NCBI GenBank assembly: GCA_028284155.1 | Contig: JANQSF010000042.1 | Location: forward strand, 1 to 64,000 | Origin: Phycisphaeraceae bacterium | GTDB taxonomy: Bacteria > Planctomycetota > Phycisphaerae > Phycisphaerales > Phycisphaeraceae | DNA length: 64,000 bases | Reading direction: 5' to 3' | The notes under the pieces: generated by a model | The model's input: the letters and a program-made list of their open reading frames with translations, nothing else | Databases searched by the model: none | Told to the model about the DNA's origin: nothing | Made by a program: the position numbers and the translations under genes | Shown: positions 26,957 through 36,463 of the stretch, one piece after another | Layout of the letters: every line of letters begins with the position of its first letter | Position numbering within the stretch: position 1 is the first letter of the stretch

Positions 26957-28243
26957 TCAGGCCAACAGTTCCTTAATCGGATACGACGCGGGGTTAGCCA
27001 CCGGGAATTGCCGTCCGGCGATATCGAACGATGACGAAGAGTCGACACCCACGGCCTGGAGGTACGTGTGAAAGAGCCGCGCGTGGTCAACCTGCCCGTC
27101 AACCACGGCCGTGCCTTGCGCGTTGGTCTTGCCGTACACGGCCTGCTTTTGGATGCCGCAGCCGCCGAGCACGACCGACCAGGCTGTGCCCCAGTGATCG
27201 CGTCCATACTTGTGATTGATGCGCGGCGTTCGGCCGAACTCCGACATGACCACCACCAACGTCGACTCGAGCATCGACCGTTGATGCAGGTCGTCGATAA
27301 GGTTCGCAAACGGGCGGTCGAACTCTTCGAGTTGTTCGATGTGGAAGTTGAAGTTCTCGTTGTGCGTGTCGTAGTTCGTGTGCGTCACCTGCACGAAAGT
27401 CGCGTCGTTTTCGAGCAGCCGACGTGCGAGCAGGCAGTGTCTGCCGAAGTCATGGTCGCCGTAACGCCGTCGGTCGGCTTCGGCTTCTTTGGTGACGTCG
27501 AACACCTCCCGCTGCGCCATGAGCGACTGAGCCTGCTCGAAACTCTGCGTGTACAGGTCGGTCCTGGCGGTGCGTCGGCGTTGCAGGAAGCGGTCGTTGA
27601 CGGCCGCGCGGAACGCGTTGCGACGCGTGTCAGCCTCGAGCGTCAGCGTGTCGTGACGTGTGCTGTCGGCCGGCGCTTTGCCGTCAGACAGACTCAGGCT
27701 TGCGTAGTTCGGGCCAAGGTAGGCCGAGTCATTGGAGCGCGTCCCGCCGGCTTTGGGCGTGATCTGAATGTGTCCGGGGATCGCGCTGCCGCTTTCCAGC
27801 GCCCGTGCGACAGTCGCGCCGATGGTCGGGAACTCGCCCGGCTCCTCCTGGCGTCGGCCGGTCGTCATCATGTACTTGCCCTTGCCGTGATTGTTCTCGC
27901 GAGTGTTGACGCCGCGGACCACGGCCATGTGGTGCATGATCTTGGCAGAGTGCGGCAGCAGCTCGCTGATGTGCAGGCCGGGCACGGAAGTGGGGATCGT
28001 CGCGAACGGCCCGCCGGTCGGCGTACCGGGCTTCGGGTCCCAACTTTCCAGTTGGCTCACACCGCCGGCCAGGAAGACGACCAGTACGCGCTTTTGGTCA
28101 CGCGCGAGTTGTTCCGCGGCCTTGGGCGACGCCAGGGCGTCGAAGCCGCAGGCCGCGGAGCCGAGGCCGGCCGCCATCGATCCGAGGAATTGTCGCCGGG
28201 CGAGGCTGTGGTCTTGGGACTGGCATGCATAGTCGCAGCGCAT
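26957..28243 (-). CDS. DUF1501 family Tat-exported protein
   Basis: The 428-residue product has the Tat signal LARRQFLGSMAAGLGSAACG (about residues 14-33). DUF1501 blocks follow: RVLVVFLAGGVSQLESWDPK, GGPFATIPTSVPGLHISELL, MAVVRGVNTRENNHGKGKYM, TFVQVTHTNYDTHNENFNFH, STLVVVMSEFGRTPRINHKYGRDHW and RLFHTYLQAVGVD. DUF1501 belongs to the alkaline-phosphatase-like fold as I recall; the metal-type residues (Asp, His in SEFGRTP ... GRDHW) are present, but no reaction has been shown. It sits between the heme gene (19 bases upstream) and the WD40 gene (5 bases downstream). Confidence 0.9.
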   Translation of the reverse strand: MRCDYACQSQDHSLARRQFLGSMAAGLGSAACGFDALASPKAAEQLARDQKRVLVVFLAGGVSQLESWDPKPGTPTGGPFATIPTSVPGLHISELLPHSAKIMHHMAVVRGVNTRENNHGKGKYMMTTGRRQEEPGEFPTIGATVARALESGSAIPGHIQITPKAGGTRSNDSAYLGPNYASLSLSDGKAPADSTRHDTLTLEADTRRNAFRAAVNDRFLQRRRTARTDLYTQSFEQAQSLMAQREVFDVTKEAEADRRRYGDHDFGRHCLLARRLLENDATFVQVTHTNYDTHNENFNFHIEQLEEFDRPFANLIDDLHQRSMLESTLVVVMSEFGRTPRINHKYGRDHWGTAWSVVLGGCGIQKQAVYGKTNAQGTAVVDGQVDHARLFHTYLQAVGVDSSSSFDIAGRQFPVANPASYPIKELLA

Positions 28244-28262
28244 GAGGTGGCCTCCCGTTCAA

Positions 28263-30617
28263 TCAGTGATTGAAGCGGAACTCGACAGAGGTTAGCAATG
28301 CCCACGCCATTTCACGGACAGCGGTCGCGCGGTCTTCACCTAATCGGCTCAAATACGCCTCGACCGCCTTGATTTCACCGTCCGTCGGCCCGCGGCTGAG
28401 GACATTCAGGTAGAGGTCGTCCGCGAGGGTCTGCGCGTCGGGCGCTTTGACGAGTCGCGCCGTCAGGCTATTGCCGGACGGCGCGAGCCAGCCGCGGAGC
28501 ATCGCGTTGTTGTTCAGAAACAGAGTTTGATCGACGGTCGCGAAGAATTCGTCCTGCGGCTGGCCTGGCGCGGCCGCGAACAACTTGACGAACGCGCCGA
28601 CGGCTGACGCGGTCTTGGTTTGCAGCACGCGTTCGACGGCAGCAGCGCGGTCGGCTTCGGAGACTGTTGGCGGCGTTTTGCCGTCTTTCTTCGCCTTCGC
28701 GGCCGCGGCCTGCTCTTGCTTGAGTACCTCGGCTTCTGCGGCGGCGCGTTGCGGGGCGAGATAGCCCGTCGCACGCATCATGCTGCGGGCCAATTGTTCG
28801 GGGCTGAGCGGCTTCGGCTCGCGAACGATGAAGCGATTCGACATCGCTTGAATGAACGCATCGGGGGCGTCGTTGCTGACGGCTTGTTTGAAGAAGTCGA
28901 TTCTTGCTTGTGTGCGCGCGACGGCTGCGAGGTGCGCGCTTCGGCCCGCGATGGCGTCTGTCCGTTGCCTTTGCGCGTCGATCGAACTGTTGCGTGCGGC
29001 GTTGCGCTTCTGTTTTGCGGCGTCCAGTGCGGTGCGCGCTTTGGCCAGCGCGTCGTTGGCCTTCTTGGCTGATGCGGCCAGTGGGTCGACCTTCTTCTTG
29101 AGCGCGGCGAGCGCAGCCTCGGCCTTGGTCGCGCGCTCGGCAATCGTCTTGGCCGCCGCGGCCAGGTCTTTGTCGGCCGGCAATGCGTTGGCGGCGGCTG
29201 CGGCCGCCTGCGAAGCCGCGGTCAGTTTCGGCGTAGTCTTGAGCGCGGCCTGGTAATCAGCGTTCGGCTTGGCCAACGATTTGTTGGCGGCGTCGGCCGA
29301 CTTCTTCGCCGCGTCGTACGTCTTCTGCACGGTTGCGAGCGCCGCGGCCGCCGCGGCATACGACTTGGCTGACGCATCGACCTCGTCTTCCAGGTCATCG
29401 ACCCTCTCGTGCTCGCGGTTCACCGTTTCGCGCAACGGCTTGAGGCGATCGGACAATGACTCGATCCGCGCGGCCACGTCATTGCCTTGTTCCGCGGTGT
29501 CACGCTGCGGTGCGCTGGTTGCCTGATAGGCCTGCGTCAACGCGATCGCGCGCAACATCGCCTTCACGTCGTAGTTCGACTCGACCAGCGCGGCCGTCAA
29601 CGCGTCGAGCACCTTTGGGTGTGCGGGTGGATTGCCGCCGTGGTGGTGATCAACAGGGTGCACGAGTCCTCGTCCGAACATGTGTGCCCAAAGCCGATTG
29701 GCCATGTTCCGGTTGAACGCGTTGTTCGAGGGGTCGGTCAACTCGTCGGCGAGTCGTTGCCGACGGCTATACGAAGGGATCGGCCGAACACCCTTGGCCG
29801 GCTTGACCTTGTACGCGTCGGCCGGCGCGATCGGCTTCTCTTGAACGGGCGGTCGCCCGACCAGTTTCGGCGCGGCAGGGTACGGGCCGGTCTTTGGCTT
29901 GAAAACCGAACGGTACGTCGTTTCACCCTCGGCCTTCTCGGCGTAGTAGACGGTCTTCTTGCTGTCCGTAAAAAGGTAGCTGCGAGCCAAGAATGCCTGC
30001 AGGCCGTAGTAATCGGTCTGCACGTACTCATCGATCTCGGGGTGGTCGTGACACTGCGCGCATTGCAGGTCTCTTCCCAGAAAGACTCGGCCGATCGCGC
30101 GGGTGACTTCGTCGGCGTCGGCCTCTCGGTCGAGGTAGAACCGCGCGGCCGCGCGGTTCCCCGAGTTGCCACCGTCGGCTGCGAGCACTTCTCGCGCGAG
30201 GTGGTTCAAGGGGCGACCAGAGCGAAAGTGGTTGACCAGGTAGTCGCGCCACTGCGTCTGTTTAATGTACTTGTTCGCCCGCCGCTCCATGAGCATGACG
30301 TCGAACACGTCGGCCATGTGCTCCGCGAAGTTGGGCGAGGATAACAACTGATCAACCAACGCTTCGCGCTTACCGGTAGAGTCGTTCTCTGCGAAGGCGC
30401 GCACCTGTCCGGCGGTCGGGATCACACCCGTCAGGTCGAGGTACACACGTCGTGCGAACGTGGCGTCATCGACCTCGCGCGCCGCCGGGGCTAACGACTC
30501 TGCATCGATCAGTCGGTCGATCCGGGTCGACAACGGCTCCGCCTGAACCGAGGCAATCAGGCAAACGGCGATGAGCGGCGCAAGGCGGCGCGAACGGTCC
30601 ATTGAAAGGTCGTCCAT
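28263..30617 (-). CDS. Secreted DUF1549/DUF1553 heme protein with long coiled coil
   Basis: The start at 30617 (MDDLSMDRSRRL) or 30602 is preferred over 30692; neither has a strong ribosome site. Signal peptide through IASVQA. DUF1549 spans about residues 30-240: DDATFARRVYLDLTGVIPTAGQVRAF, and CAQCHDHPEIDEY (about residue 185), a CxxCH heme motif. DUF1553 begins near NNAFNRNMANRLWAHMFGRG and is split by an Ala/Lys-rich coiled coil of about 185 residues (about 386-572: YAAAAAALATVQKTYDAAKK, ALAALKKKVDPLAASAKK). DUF1553 resumes with FIQAMSNRFIVREPKPLSPEQ. No N-terminal cytochrome domain is present. Partner of the next DUF1501 gene. Confidence 0.88.
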   Translation of the reverse strand: MDDLSMDRSRRLAPLIAVCLIASVQAEPLSTRIDRLIDAESLAPAAREVDDATFARRVYLDLTGVIPTAGQVRAFAENDSTGKREALVDQLLSSPNFAEHMADVFDVMLMERRANKYIKQTQWRDYLVNHFRSGRPLNHLAREVLAADGGNSGNRAAARFYLDREADADEVTRAIGRVFLGRDLQCAQCHDHPEIDEYVQTDYYGLQAFLARSYLFTDSKKTVYYAEKAEGETTYRSVFKPKTGPYPAAPKLVGRPPVQEKPIAPADAYKVKPAKGVRPIPSYSRRQRLADELTDPSNNAFNRNMANRLWAHMFGRGLVHPVDHHHGGNPPAHPKVLDALTAALVESNYDVKAMLRAIALTQAYQATSAPQRDTAEQGNDVAARIESLSDRLKPLRETVNREHERVDDLEDEVDASAKSYAAAAAALATVQKTYDAAKKSADAANKSLAKPNADYQAALKTTPKLTAASQAAAAAANALPADKDLAAAAKTIAERATKAEAALAALKKKVDPLAASAKKANDALAKARTALDAAKQKRNAARNSSIDAQRQRTDAIAGRSAHLAAVARTQARIDFFKQAVSNDAPDAFIQAMSNRFIVREPKPLSPEQLARSMMRATGYLAPQRAAAEAEVLKQEQAAAAKAKKDGKTPPTVSEADRAAAVERVLQTKTASAVGAFVKLFAAAPGQPQDEFFATVDQTLFLNNNAMLRGWLAPSGNSLTARLVKAPDAQTLADDLYLNVLSRGPTDGEIKAVEAYLSRLGEDRATAVREMAWALLTSVEFRFNH

Positions 30618-30708
30618 TGGGATCAGAAGCGGACGAATGACACTAATGATACTTGATGCGTGATCGGTCGGGGCAGAGTTGGGCCGACACAAACTTTAGG
30701 CTCGTGTG

Positions 30709-32142
30709 CTAGCGAATCACGTCATAGACGACGCGTGTCGGCAGCACGCCCGTCAGTTTCTGGTCCAGGCCTTGGAATGCGAAGCTGAGGCGGTTGTGGT
30801 CGATGCCCAGCAGGTGCAGCATGGTCGCGTGGAGGTCGCGGACGTAGACGGGGTTCTCGGCGACGTTGTAGCTGAAGTCGTCGGTCCTGCCGTATTCGAT
30901 GCCGCCCTTGATGCCACCGCCGGCCAACAGTGCACCGAAGCACCGCGGGTGGTGGTCGCGGCCGTAGTTGTCGCGCGTCAGGTTGCCCTGTCCGTACACC
31001 GTTCGGCCGAACTCACCCGCGAAGACGATGAGCGTGTCGTCGAACAGGCCGCGTTGTTTGAGGTCCTGGATCAGCGCGGCCGTGGGCTGGTCGACGTCCC
31101 GGCATTGGCCACGCAGATTGTCGGGCAAACGTGAATGGTGGTCCCACCCGCGGTGGAAGAGTTGAATGAATCGCACGTCGCGTTCAGCCATGCGTCTGGC
31201 CAGCAAACAGTTCCGCGCGTAGGAGCCGGGTTTCGTGACCTCGGGCCCGTACATCTCGAGCGTCTGTTTCGACTCGCCGGTGATGTCGGTCAACTCCGGA
31301 ATCGAGGCCTGCATGCGGAACGCCATCTCCTGCTGCGTGATGGTCGTTTGGATTTCCGGGTCGCCGATCTCCGCCTGGTGCTTCTGGTTCATGCGCGCCA
31401 GCGCGTCGAGCATGCGCCGCCGAACGTTGGCGTCCACTCCCTTGGGGTTCGACAGGAACAACACGGGGTCGCCGACGGCTTGAAACGACGTGCCCTGATA
31501 CTTGGACGGCAGAAACCCGCTGCCCCACAGGCGGGCGTAAAGCGCTTGCACGTTCACACGCCCGCTCCAGAAGGCCGACGGCATGACCACGTAACTGGGC
31601 AGGTCGTTGTTCAACGACCCGAGGCCGTAATTCAGCCACGCGCCCATGCTCGGCTTGCCGGGGATTTCCGAGCCGGTGCAGAACGAGGTCTTGCCCGGGT
31701 CGTGGTTGATGGCCGTCGTGCTCATGGATCGCACGACGCACAGGTCGTCCGCGTGTCGGGCGATGTGCGGCAACAGTTCGCTGATCCAGATGCCGCTTTG
31801 GCCCTGTTGATTGAACTTGAAAGCGGACGGCGCGACCAGTTGTGTCTTGCCCCGGGTCATGGCCGTGACGCGTTGCCCCATGCTGACCGACTTGGGCAGC
31901 TCGGTCTTGAAGTACTTGTGCAGGTCCGGCTTGTGGTCGAACAAATCGACCTGGCTCGGCGCGCCGGCCATGAACAGGAAGATGACACGCTTGGCACGCG
32001 CCGCGTGGTGAGCGCCGGGCGGCGCGGCCTCGCCGCGCAGGTGGATCAGCGAGGCGAACGCCGCCGCGCCCAACCCCATGCCGGTGTTCCTCAAGAACGA
32101 TCGGCGTGATTCGCGTGTTTGGTATTCGGTCAACGGGTCCAT
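30709..32142 (-). CDS. DUF1501 family Tat-exported protein
   Basis: The 477-residue product has the Tat motif SRRSFLRNTGMGLGAAAFAS at about residues 12-31. Family blocks: RVIFLFMAGAPSQVDLFDHK, SGIWISELLPHIARHADDLC, SMSTTAINHDPGKTSFCTGS, SMGAWLNYGLGSLNNDLPSY, NCLLARRMAERDVRFIQLFHRGWDHH, TLIVFAGEFGRTVYGQ and GRDHHPRCFGALLAGGGIKGG. Its closest neighbour is the DUF1549/1553 heme gene, which ends three bases upstream of its ATG, so the pair must be co-translated. Function unknown; probably a periplasmic hydrolase-fold protein acting with the heme protein. Confidence 0.9.
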   Translation of the reverse strand: MDPLTEYQTRESRRSFLRNTGMGLGAAAFASLIHLRGEAAPPGAHHAARAKRVIFLFMAGAPSQVDLFDHKPDLHKYFKTELPKSVSMGQRVTAMTRGKTQLVAPSAFKFNQQGQSGIWISELLPHIARHADDLCVVRSMSTTAINHDPGKTSFCTGSEIPGKPSMGAWLNYGLGSLNNDLPSYVVMPSAFWSGRVNVQALYARLWGSGFLPSKYQGTSFQAVGDPVLFLSNPKGVDANVRRRMLDALARMNQKHQAEIGDPEIQTTITQQEMAFRMQASIPELTDITGESKQTLEMYGPEVTKPGSYARNCLLARRMAERDVRFIQLFHRGWDHHSRLPDNLRGQCRDVDQPTAALIQDLKQRGLFDDTLIVFAGEFGRTVYGQGNLTRDNYGRDHHPRCFGALLAGGGIKGGIEYGRTDDFSYNVAENPVYVRDLHATMLHLLGIDHNRLSFAFQGLDQKLTGVLPTRVVYDVIR

Positions 32143-32145
32143 GAT

Positions 32146-34587
32146 TCAATCCCGTGTTTTGGTAATGTCGAGGTTGTAGAGCAGGTTGACGTAGACCGTC
32201 CACGCGGCCAACTCGGCGCGGGCGTCGTCGCTGGGCAGGTCAATTCCTTCGCACAAGGCCGCGGCCAGATTGGGGTTCGCTCGGTAGGCGGTCTGCAATT
32301 GGCCGATCAGGTCGTTGAGGATGCGGCGTTCGCCGGCGTCGGGGAGTCGACAGGTGACGACTTCGTACGCGTAGTCGATGCGCTGCGCGGCGGTGAGCTT
32401 GGGTTGGTCGAGCGATTGCTTGGCCAGGTGACGGGCCGCTTTCATGTACTGCGACTCATTGAGCAGCAGCAGGGCCTGCGACGGAGTGTTCGTGCGTTCA
32501 CGCCGGGCGACGCAGGCGTCGCGGATCGGCGCGTTGAGGATCGTCATCTGTGGCGGCGGCATCCCGCGCTTCCAGTAGGTGTACAAGCTGCGGCGAACGA
32601 TCGCCTCACCCGAGTCAGCCTGAAAGCGCTCGCCGATCATCGTGACCGCTCTCCACAGGCCGTCGGGTTGAGGCGGCTTGACGCTGGGGCCGAACATCTT
32701 GGTGGAGAGCAGCCCGCTAGTGGCCAGGATCTGGTCGCGGATGACCTCGGCGTCCAGCCGATAGCGCGACCCGCGCGAAAGCAGCCTGTTCTCCGGGTCG
32801 CGCTCGAACTGTTGTGGCGCGGCGACCGACGTCTGCCGGTACGTCTTCGACACGACAATGTGCTTCATCAACGCCTTGACGTCCCATCCCGACTCGACGA
32901 ACCGCACAGCCAGGTGGTCCAGCAGTTCGGGGTGGCTGGGCACTTCGCCCTGCGCCCCGAAGTCTTCCGACGTTTTGACCAGCCCGACGCCGAAAAGCTG
33001 CTGCCAGAACCGGTTGACCGCGACACGGGCGGTCAAGGGGTTGTCTGGGTCGACGAACCACTGAGCCAGATCCATCCGTGTCGCGACCGAGCCTTTCTTC
33101 TGAAGGGGCGGAAGGAACGCGGGCGTGTTCCGCTCGACCGGCTTGGCGGGCTTGTCGTACTCGCCGCGCGTCAGCAGGAAGGCCGGGCGGACGTCGGTGC
33201 GTTCCTTCATCACCATCGCGTATTGAATGGTTCCGTGGAACTGGTCGCGCTGTCGTTTGAGCGCGTCGTGATTGGCCTGCAGTTTGCGCGTCGACTCGGT
33301 CAACGCCTTCTTCCTGGCTGCGTCTTTTGTCTTGGCGACCTCGCGTTTGGCTGAGGCAAGCTGCTTTTGCAATTGAGCCAGTTGCGCGTCGAATTTTTTG
33401 AGCCGGTCAGACTGCTCGGGCGTGGCTAGGGAGATAAAGGGCGGCTGCAAGCCGTTGCGCGGTCGGCCGCGCGTTTCCGGTTCCGCGTCGATGTTGTTCA
33501 GGAACGCGAACAGCGCGTAGAAGTCTTCCTGTGTCAGCGGGTCGTACTTGTGGTCGTGACACATCGCGCAGTTCACGGTCATGCCCATGAACGCCGTGCC
33601 CACCGAAGTCACGCGGTCGAAGACGTTTTTGGTAAAGCTCTCCTCCGGCAATGCCGTGCCGCGGTCGATGATCAGGTGCAGCCGATGGAACCCCGACGCC
33701 ACCAACTGGTCGGTCGACGGGTCGGGGTACAGGTCGCCCGCCAGTTGGTAACGGACGAAGTCGTCGTAGCCCAGGTTCTCGTTGAACGCGCGGATCACCC
33801 AGTCGCGGTAGGCGACGTGGTTGCGATAGAAATCCTTGTGCATGCCGTTGGTGTCCGCGAAGCGCACGACGTCGAGCCAGTACCGGGCCATGTGTTCGCC
33901 GTACTGCGGCCGGGCCAACAGCCGATCGACCAACGCTTCGTAAGCGCCCGGTCGTTTGTCATTAAGAAACGCTCGGACTTCGTCGCGCGTGGGCGGTAGC
34001 CCGGTCAGGTCGAGCGTGACGCGGCGGATCAGCATGCGTCGGTCCGCCTCAGCCGACGGCTTCATGCCGATCGACTCGAGCTTTCGCAACACGTGCAGGT
34101 CGATCGGGTGCGAACTCCAAGACTTGTCCTTGACAGCCGGGCGCAGCGGATTGCGCGGCGGCTGGAACGCCCAGAAGCCTTCGTACTTCGCGCCCGCCTC
34201 GATCCACCGTTTGACAAGGGCGAGTTCGGCCTTCGAAAAACGCTTCTTGTTGGACTTGGCCGGCGGCATCGCCTCGTCGGCGTCGTCGGTGGTCAGTCGG
34301 TGCCACAACTCGCTGTCTTTGAGCGAGCCCGGTTTGATTGCTGTGAATCCTTTGTGCGTGCGGTATGCGCCGTCGGCTCCGTCGGCCGTGTCGAGGCGGA
34401 GCTTGGCTTTGCGTTCGTGTGCGTCTGGCCCGTGGCAGGCGAAACAGCGGTCGGACAGCAGCGGCCGAATGTCTCGGTTAAATGAGACGTCGTCAGCCCG
34501 GGCCGTTGCTGCCAGCGGAATTGTCGTGAAAACGAGTAGGAGCCAGCGCACGCAGTCACGCCACAACTTGATCGGGTGCTCGGTCAT
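32146..34587 (-). CDS. Secreted PSD1-type heme protein (cytochrome domain, DUF1549, DUF1553)
   Basis: The 813-residue product has a signal peptide through ATARA (about residue 31). A planctomycete cytochrome-C domain carries CFACH (residues 48-52), AKLRLDT and AMPPAKSNKKRFSK. DUF1549 follows (about 160-360) with RRVTLDLTGLPPTRDEVRAF, YWLDVVRFADTNGMHKDF and a second heme motif CAMCHDHKYDPL (about residue 340). A coiled coil of about 60 residues comes next (about 386-446). DUF1553 closes the protein, with NPLTARVAVNRFWQQLFGVG and RTNTPSQALLLLNES. This is the full classic domain order. It heads the five-gene minus-strand run and is divergent from the tricarboxylate-transporter fusion gene. Confidence 0.92.
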   Translation of the reverse strand: MTEHPIKLWRDCVRWLLLVFTTIPLAATARADDVSFNRDIRPLLSDRCFACHGPDAHERKAKLRLDTADGADGAYRTHKGFTAIKPGSLKDSELWHRLTTDDADEAMPPAKSNKKRFSKAELALVKRWIEAGAKYEGFWAFQPPRNPLRPAVKDKSWSSHPIDLHVLRKLESIGMKPSAEADRRMLIRRVTLDLTGLPPTRDEVRAFLNDKRPGAYEALVDRLLARPQYGEHMARYWLDVVRFADTNGMHKDFYRNHVAYRDWVIRAFNENLGYDDFVRYQLAGDLYPDPSTDQLVASGFHRLHLIIDRGTALPEESFTKNVFDRVTSVGTAFMGMTVNCAMCHDHKYDPLTQEDFYALFAFLNNIDAEPETRGRPRNGLQPPFISLATPEQSDRLKKFDAQLAQLQKQLASAKREVAKTKDAARKKALTESTRKLQANHDALKRQRDQFHGTIQYAMVMKERTDVRPAFLLTRGEYDKPAKPVERNTPAFLPPLQKKGSVATRMDLAQWFVDPDNPLTARVAVNRFWQQLFGVGLVKTSEDFGAQGEVPSHPELLDHLAVRFVESGWDVKALMKHIVVSKTYRQTSVAAPQQFERDPENRLLSRGSRYRLDAEVIRDQILATSGLLSTKMFGPSVKPPQPDGLWRAVTMIGERFQADSGEAIVRRSLYTYWKRGMPPPQMTILNAPIRDACVARRERTNTPSQALLLLNESQYMKAARHLAKQSLDQPKLTAAQRIDYAYEVVTCRLPDAGERRILNDLIGQLQTAYRANPNLAAALCEGIDLPSDDARAELAAWTVYVNLLYNLDITKTRD

Positions 34588-34931
34588 GCCGGTATTCTAC
34601 AGGCCGGTACGCCTGTCCGGCTCTTTTGCACTAGACGGTTGGCCGTCGCGCGGTGTTCTTGAGTTGGCGACAACCTACCGAATACCTTGAATGGCGAGGC
34701 CGTGCCAGGGTGTGCGGAATCGGTGAATTCCCGTGGGAAGTGTCGAGGTCCGCCCGATTGGGAACGGTCGATGTTGTGCCCTGAAAGGACGCGCCCATGG
34801 TTGACACACGCGTTTGGGACATCGGCTTGCTCGGCATGCGCAGCGACTCGACATTGGCGCACGTTGAGTCGTTATGATGAAGTCCTCCCAGCGTTCTTGC
34901 GTCCACGCGTTTTGTCTCTCTCCTGTTCAAC
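34588..34931. other. Divergent promoter region, no gene recognised
   Basis: 344 bases between the divergent heme-protein gene and the TctC-TctB fusion gene. Open frames here are not protein-like. Both promoters must lie here, but I find no palindrome or clear -35/-10 pair to report. Confidence 0.5.
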
Positions 34932-36284
34932 GTGCTCCGCATGCGATTGCCAGTCCCGATTGATCGATGTCGGTTGTTGGTCGTGGTGATCGCGGCCCTG
35001 GCTTGTGGCAGTTGCGATACAGCGGTCGACGACACGTATCCCAGTCGGCCGATCAAGGTGATCGTGCCGTTCGGGGCGGGCGGCGGCAGCGATACGTTCG
35101 TGCGCATCCTGCAGAAGGCGATTGAAGAGGACGAACTGCTCCCGCAGCCAATCGTGGTGGTGAACGTGCCCGGCGCGGGCGGCACGATCGGCAGTCGGCA
35201 GGTGATGAACGCCGAGCCGGACGGCTACACGATCCTGTGTCTGCACGACGGGATGATCACCGCCAAGCACAGCGGCGCAGCCGACTATGGCCCGGAAGCG
35301 TTCTTGCCGATTGCGGGGACGGGTGAGGTGGGTCTGGTGATCGCGGTCGCGCAGGACGCGCCGTACACCGACTTGAAGCAGTTGCTGGAAGAGGCGGCCG
35401 ATCGGCCGGACGAGGTCGTATTCTCCGCGAATATCGGCGCGCCGAGTCATTTCGTGGGACTGATGCTGGAACGCGCCCGACCCGGCGCGCGATTCCGTTA
35501 CACATCAACCGGTGGCGGCGCGAAACGATTCGCCGCGCTGGTCGGCGGCCACATCGACGTGTCCGCGTTTTCGATCGCCGAGTACATGCAGTTCAAGTCG
35601 GAAGGTTTACGAGCGCTGGCGGTTTGCGGGCCAACCCGGCACGCCGCTGCGCCGGACGTGCTCACAGCAAAGGAACAGGGCTTCGACGTCGTGTTCAGCA
35701 ACATGCAGTACTGGTGGGCCCCCCGGGGCACGCCCGCGGATCGCACACGCGTCGTCGCCGAAGCGTTGAGTCGGGCGATGCGGACCGAACAGGTGCGCGA
35801 AAGACTCGCGGCGATCCATACGGACGATGTGGTTCTCACGGGTGACGCGCTCGCACAGTCTCTGACGGAGCGCGAACGACGTATCGCGGGCGTGTCGCCC
35901 CGGTCGATCGACGACCTGCCGAATTTCGTAGCCTGGGTATTCGGGGCGGTAGTCGTGTTTGGCGTTGTCGTGTTCGCGCAGGAAGTGCGGGCCCGCGTTC
36001 GGCGAGCGCCTTCCGCTGCGAATGAGGCGAGCGGTTTACCGGACTATCAGCGCCACTACCTCATGGCCGGCACGGCGGTCGCCATGACGGCGTTGTACGT
36101 TTGGCTGATGCAGATGAATTGGCTCGGGTTCCGCGTCGCGACGGCGTTGTTTGTGGTTGGCCTGGGTCTGCGGCTGACGCGGATGAACATGAATCGCCTG
36201 CCGGCATTGGCGGTGATCGCGCTGGCGATGAGTTTTGGTCTGCACTACGTGTTGACCCAGGTCTTTGTGATCGACCTGCCGTAG
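34932..36284 (+). CDS. Tripartite tricarboxylate transporter: TctC-type binding protein fused to TctB-type membrane domain
   Basis: Residues 1-28 form an export signal with possible lipoprotein cysteines (ALACGSC). About residues 36-320 form the TctC/Bug-type substrate-binding protein: YPSRPIKVIVPFGAGGGSDT, PGAGGTIGSRQVMNAEPDGY, VVFSANIGAPSHFVGLML, GHIDVSAFSIAEYMQF and LRALAVCG. About residues 330-450 carry four hydrophobic helices, with WLGFRVATALFVVGLGLRL and ALAMSFGLHYVLTQVFVIDLP as in TctB. Arg-rich loops after helices one and three fit a periplasm-cytoplasm-periplasm-cytoplasm-periplasm path. Normally these are two separate proteins. The large TctA subunit is encoded on the other strand at 38096-39592, beyond a sulfatase. 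Substrate not inferable. Confidence 0.85.
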   Translation: MLRMRLPVPIDRCRLLVVVIAALACGSCDTAVDDTYPSRPIKVIVPFGAGGGSDTFVRILQKAIEEDELLPQPIVVVNVPGAGGTIGSRQVMNAEPDGYTILCLHDGMITAKHSGAADYGPEAFLPIAGTGEVGLVIAVAQDAPYTDLKQLLEEAADRPDEVVFSANIGAPSHFVGLMLERARPGARFRYTSTGGGAKRFAALVGGHIDVSAFSIAEYMQFKSEGLRALAVCGPTRHAAAPDVLTAKEQGFDVVFSNMQYWWAPRGTPADRTRVVAEALSRAMRTEQVRERLAAIHTDDVVLTGDALAQSLTERERRIAGVSPRSIDDLPNFVAWVFGAVVVFGVVVFAQEVRARVRRAPSAANEASGLPDYQRHYLMAGTAVAMTALYVWLMQMNWLGFRVATALFVVGLGLRLTRMNMNRLPALAVIALAMSFGLHYVLTQVFVIDLP

Positions 36285-36352
36285 CCCGAATGACTCACGC
36301 CGGAGAAAGAGACCACAGATTAGGCTTTGTCCGAAGTGTCGCCGGCCCACCC

Positions 36353-36426
36353 GTAGGGTGCGCTTTAGCGCACCAAGTAAGCGGGGAAACGTTCCGTTCA
36401 TCGTGGTGCGCTGAAGCGCACCCTAC
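36353..36426. repeat. Paired palindrome, GTAGGGTGCGC type
   Basis: Arms GTAGGGTGCGCTTTAGCGCA (start of 36353-36375) and its inverse (36404-36426) match at 22 of 23 positions, 28 bases apart. Each arm is also a small palindrome (TGCGCT..AGCGCA). It lies between the TctC-TctB fusion and the sulfatase. Confidence 0.85.
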
Positions 36427-36463
36427 TTTTCTGGCGGACGGCCCGCGTCCAAGGCCCGATCGT

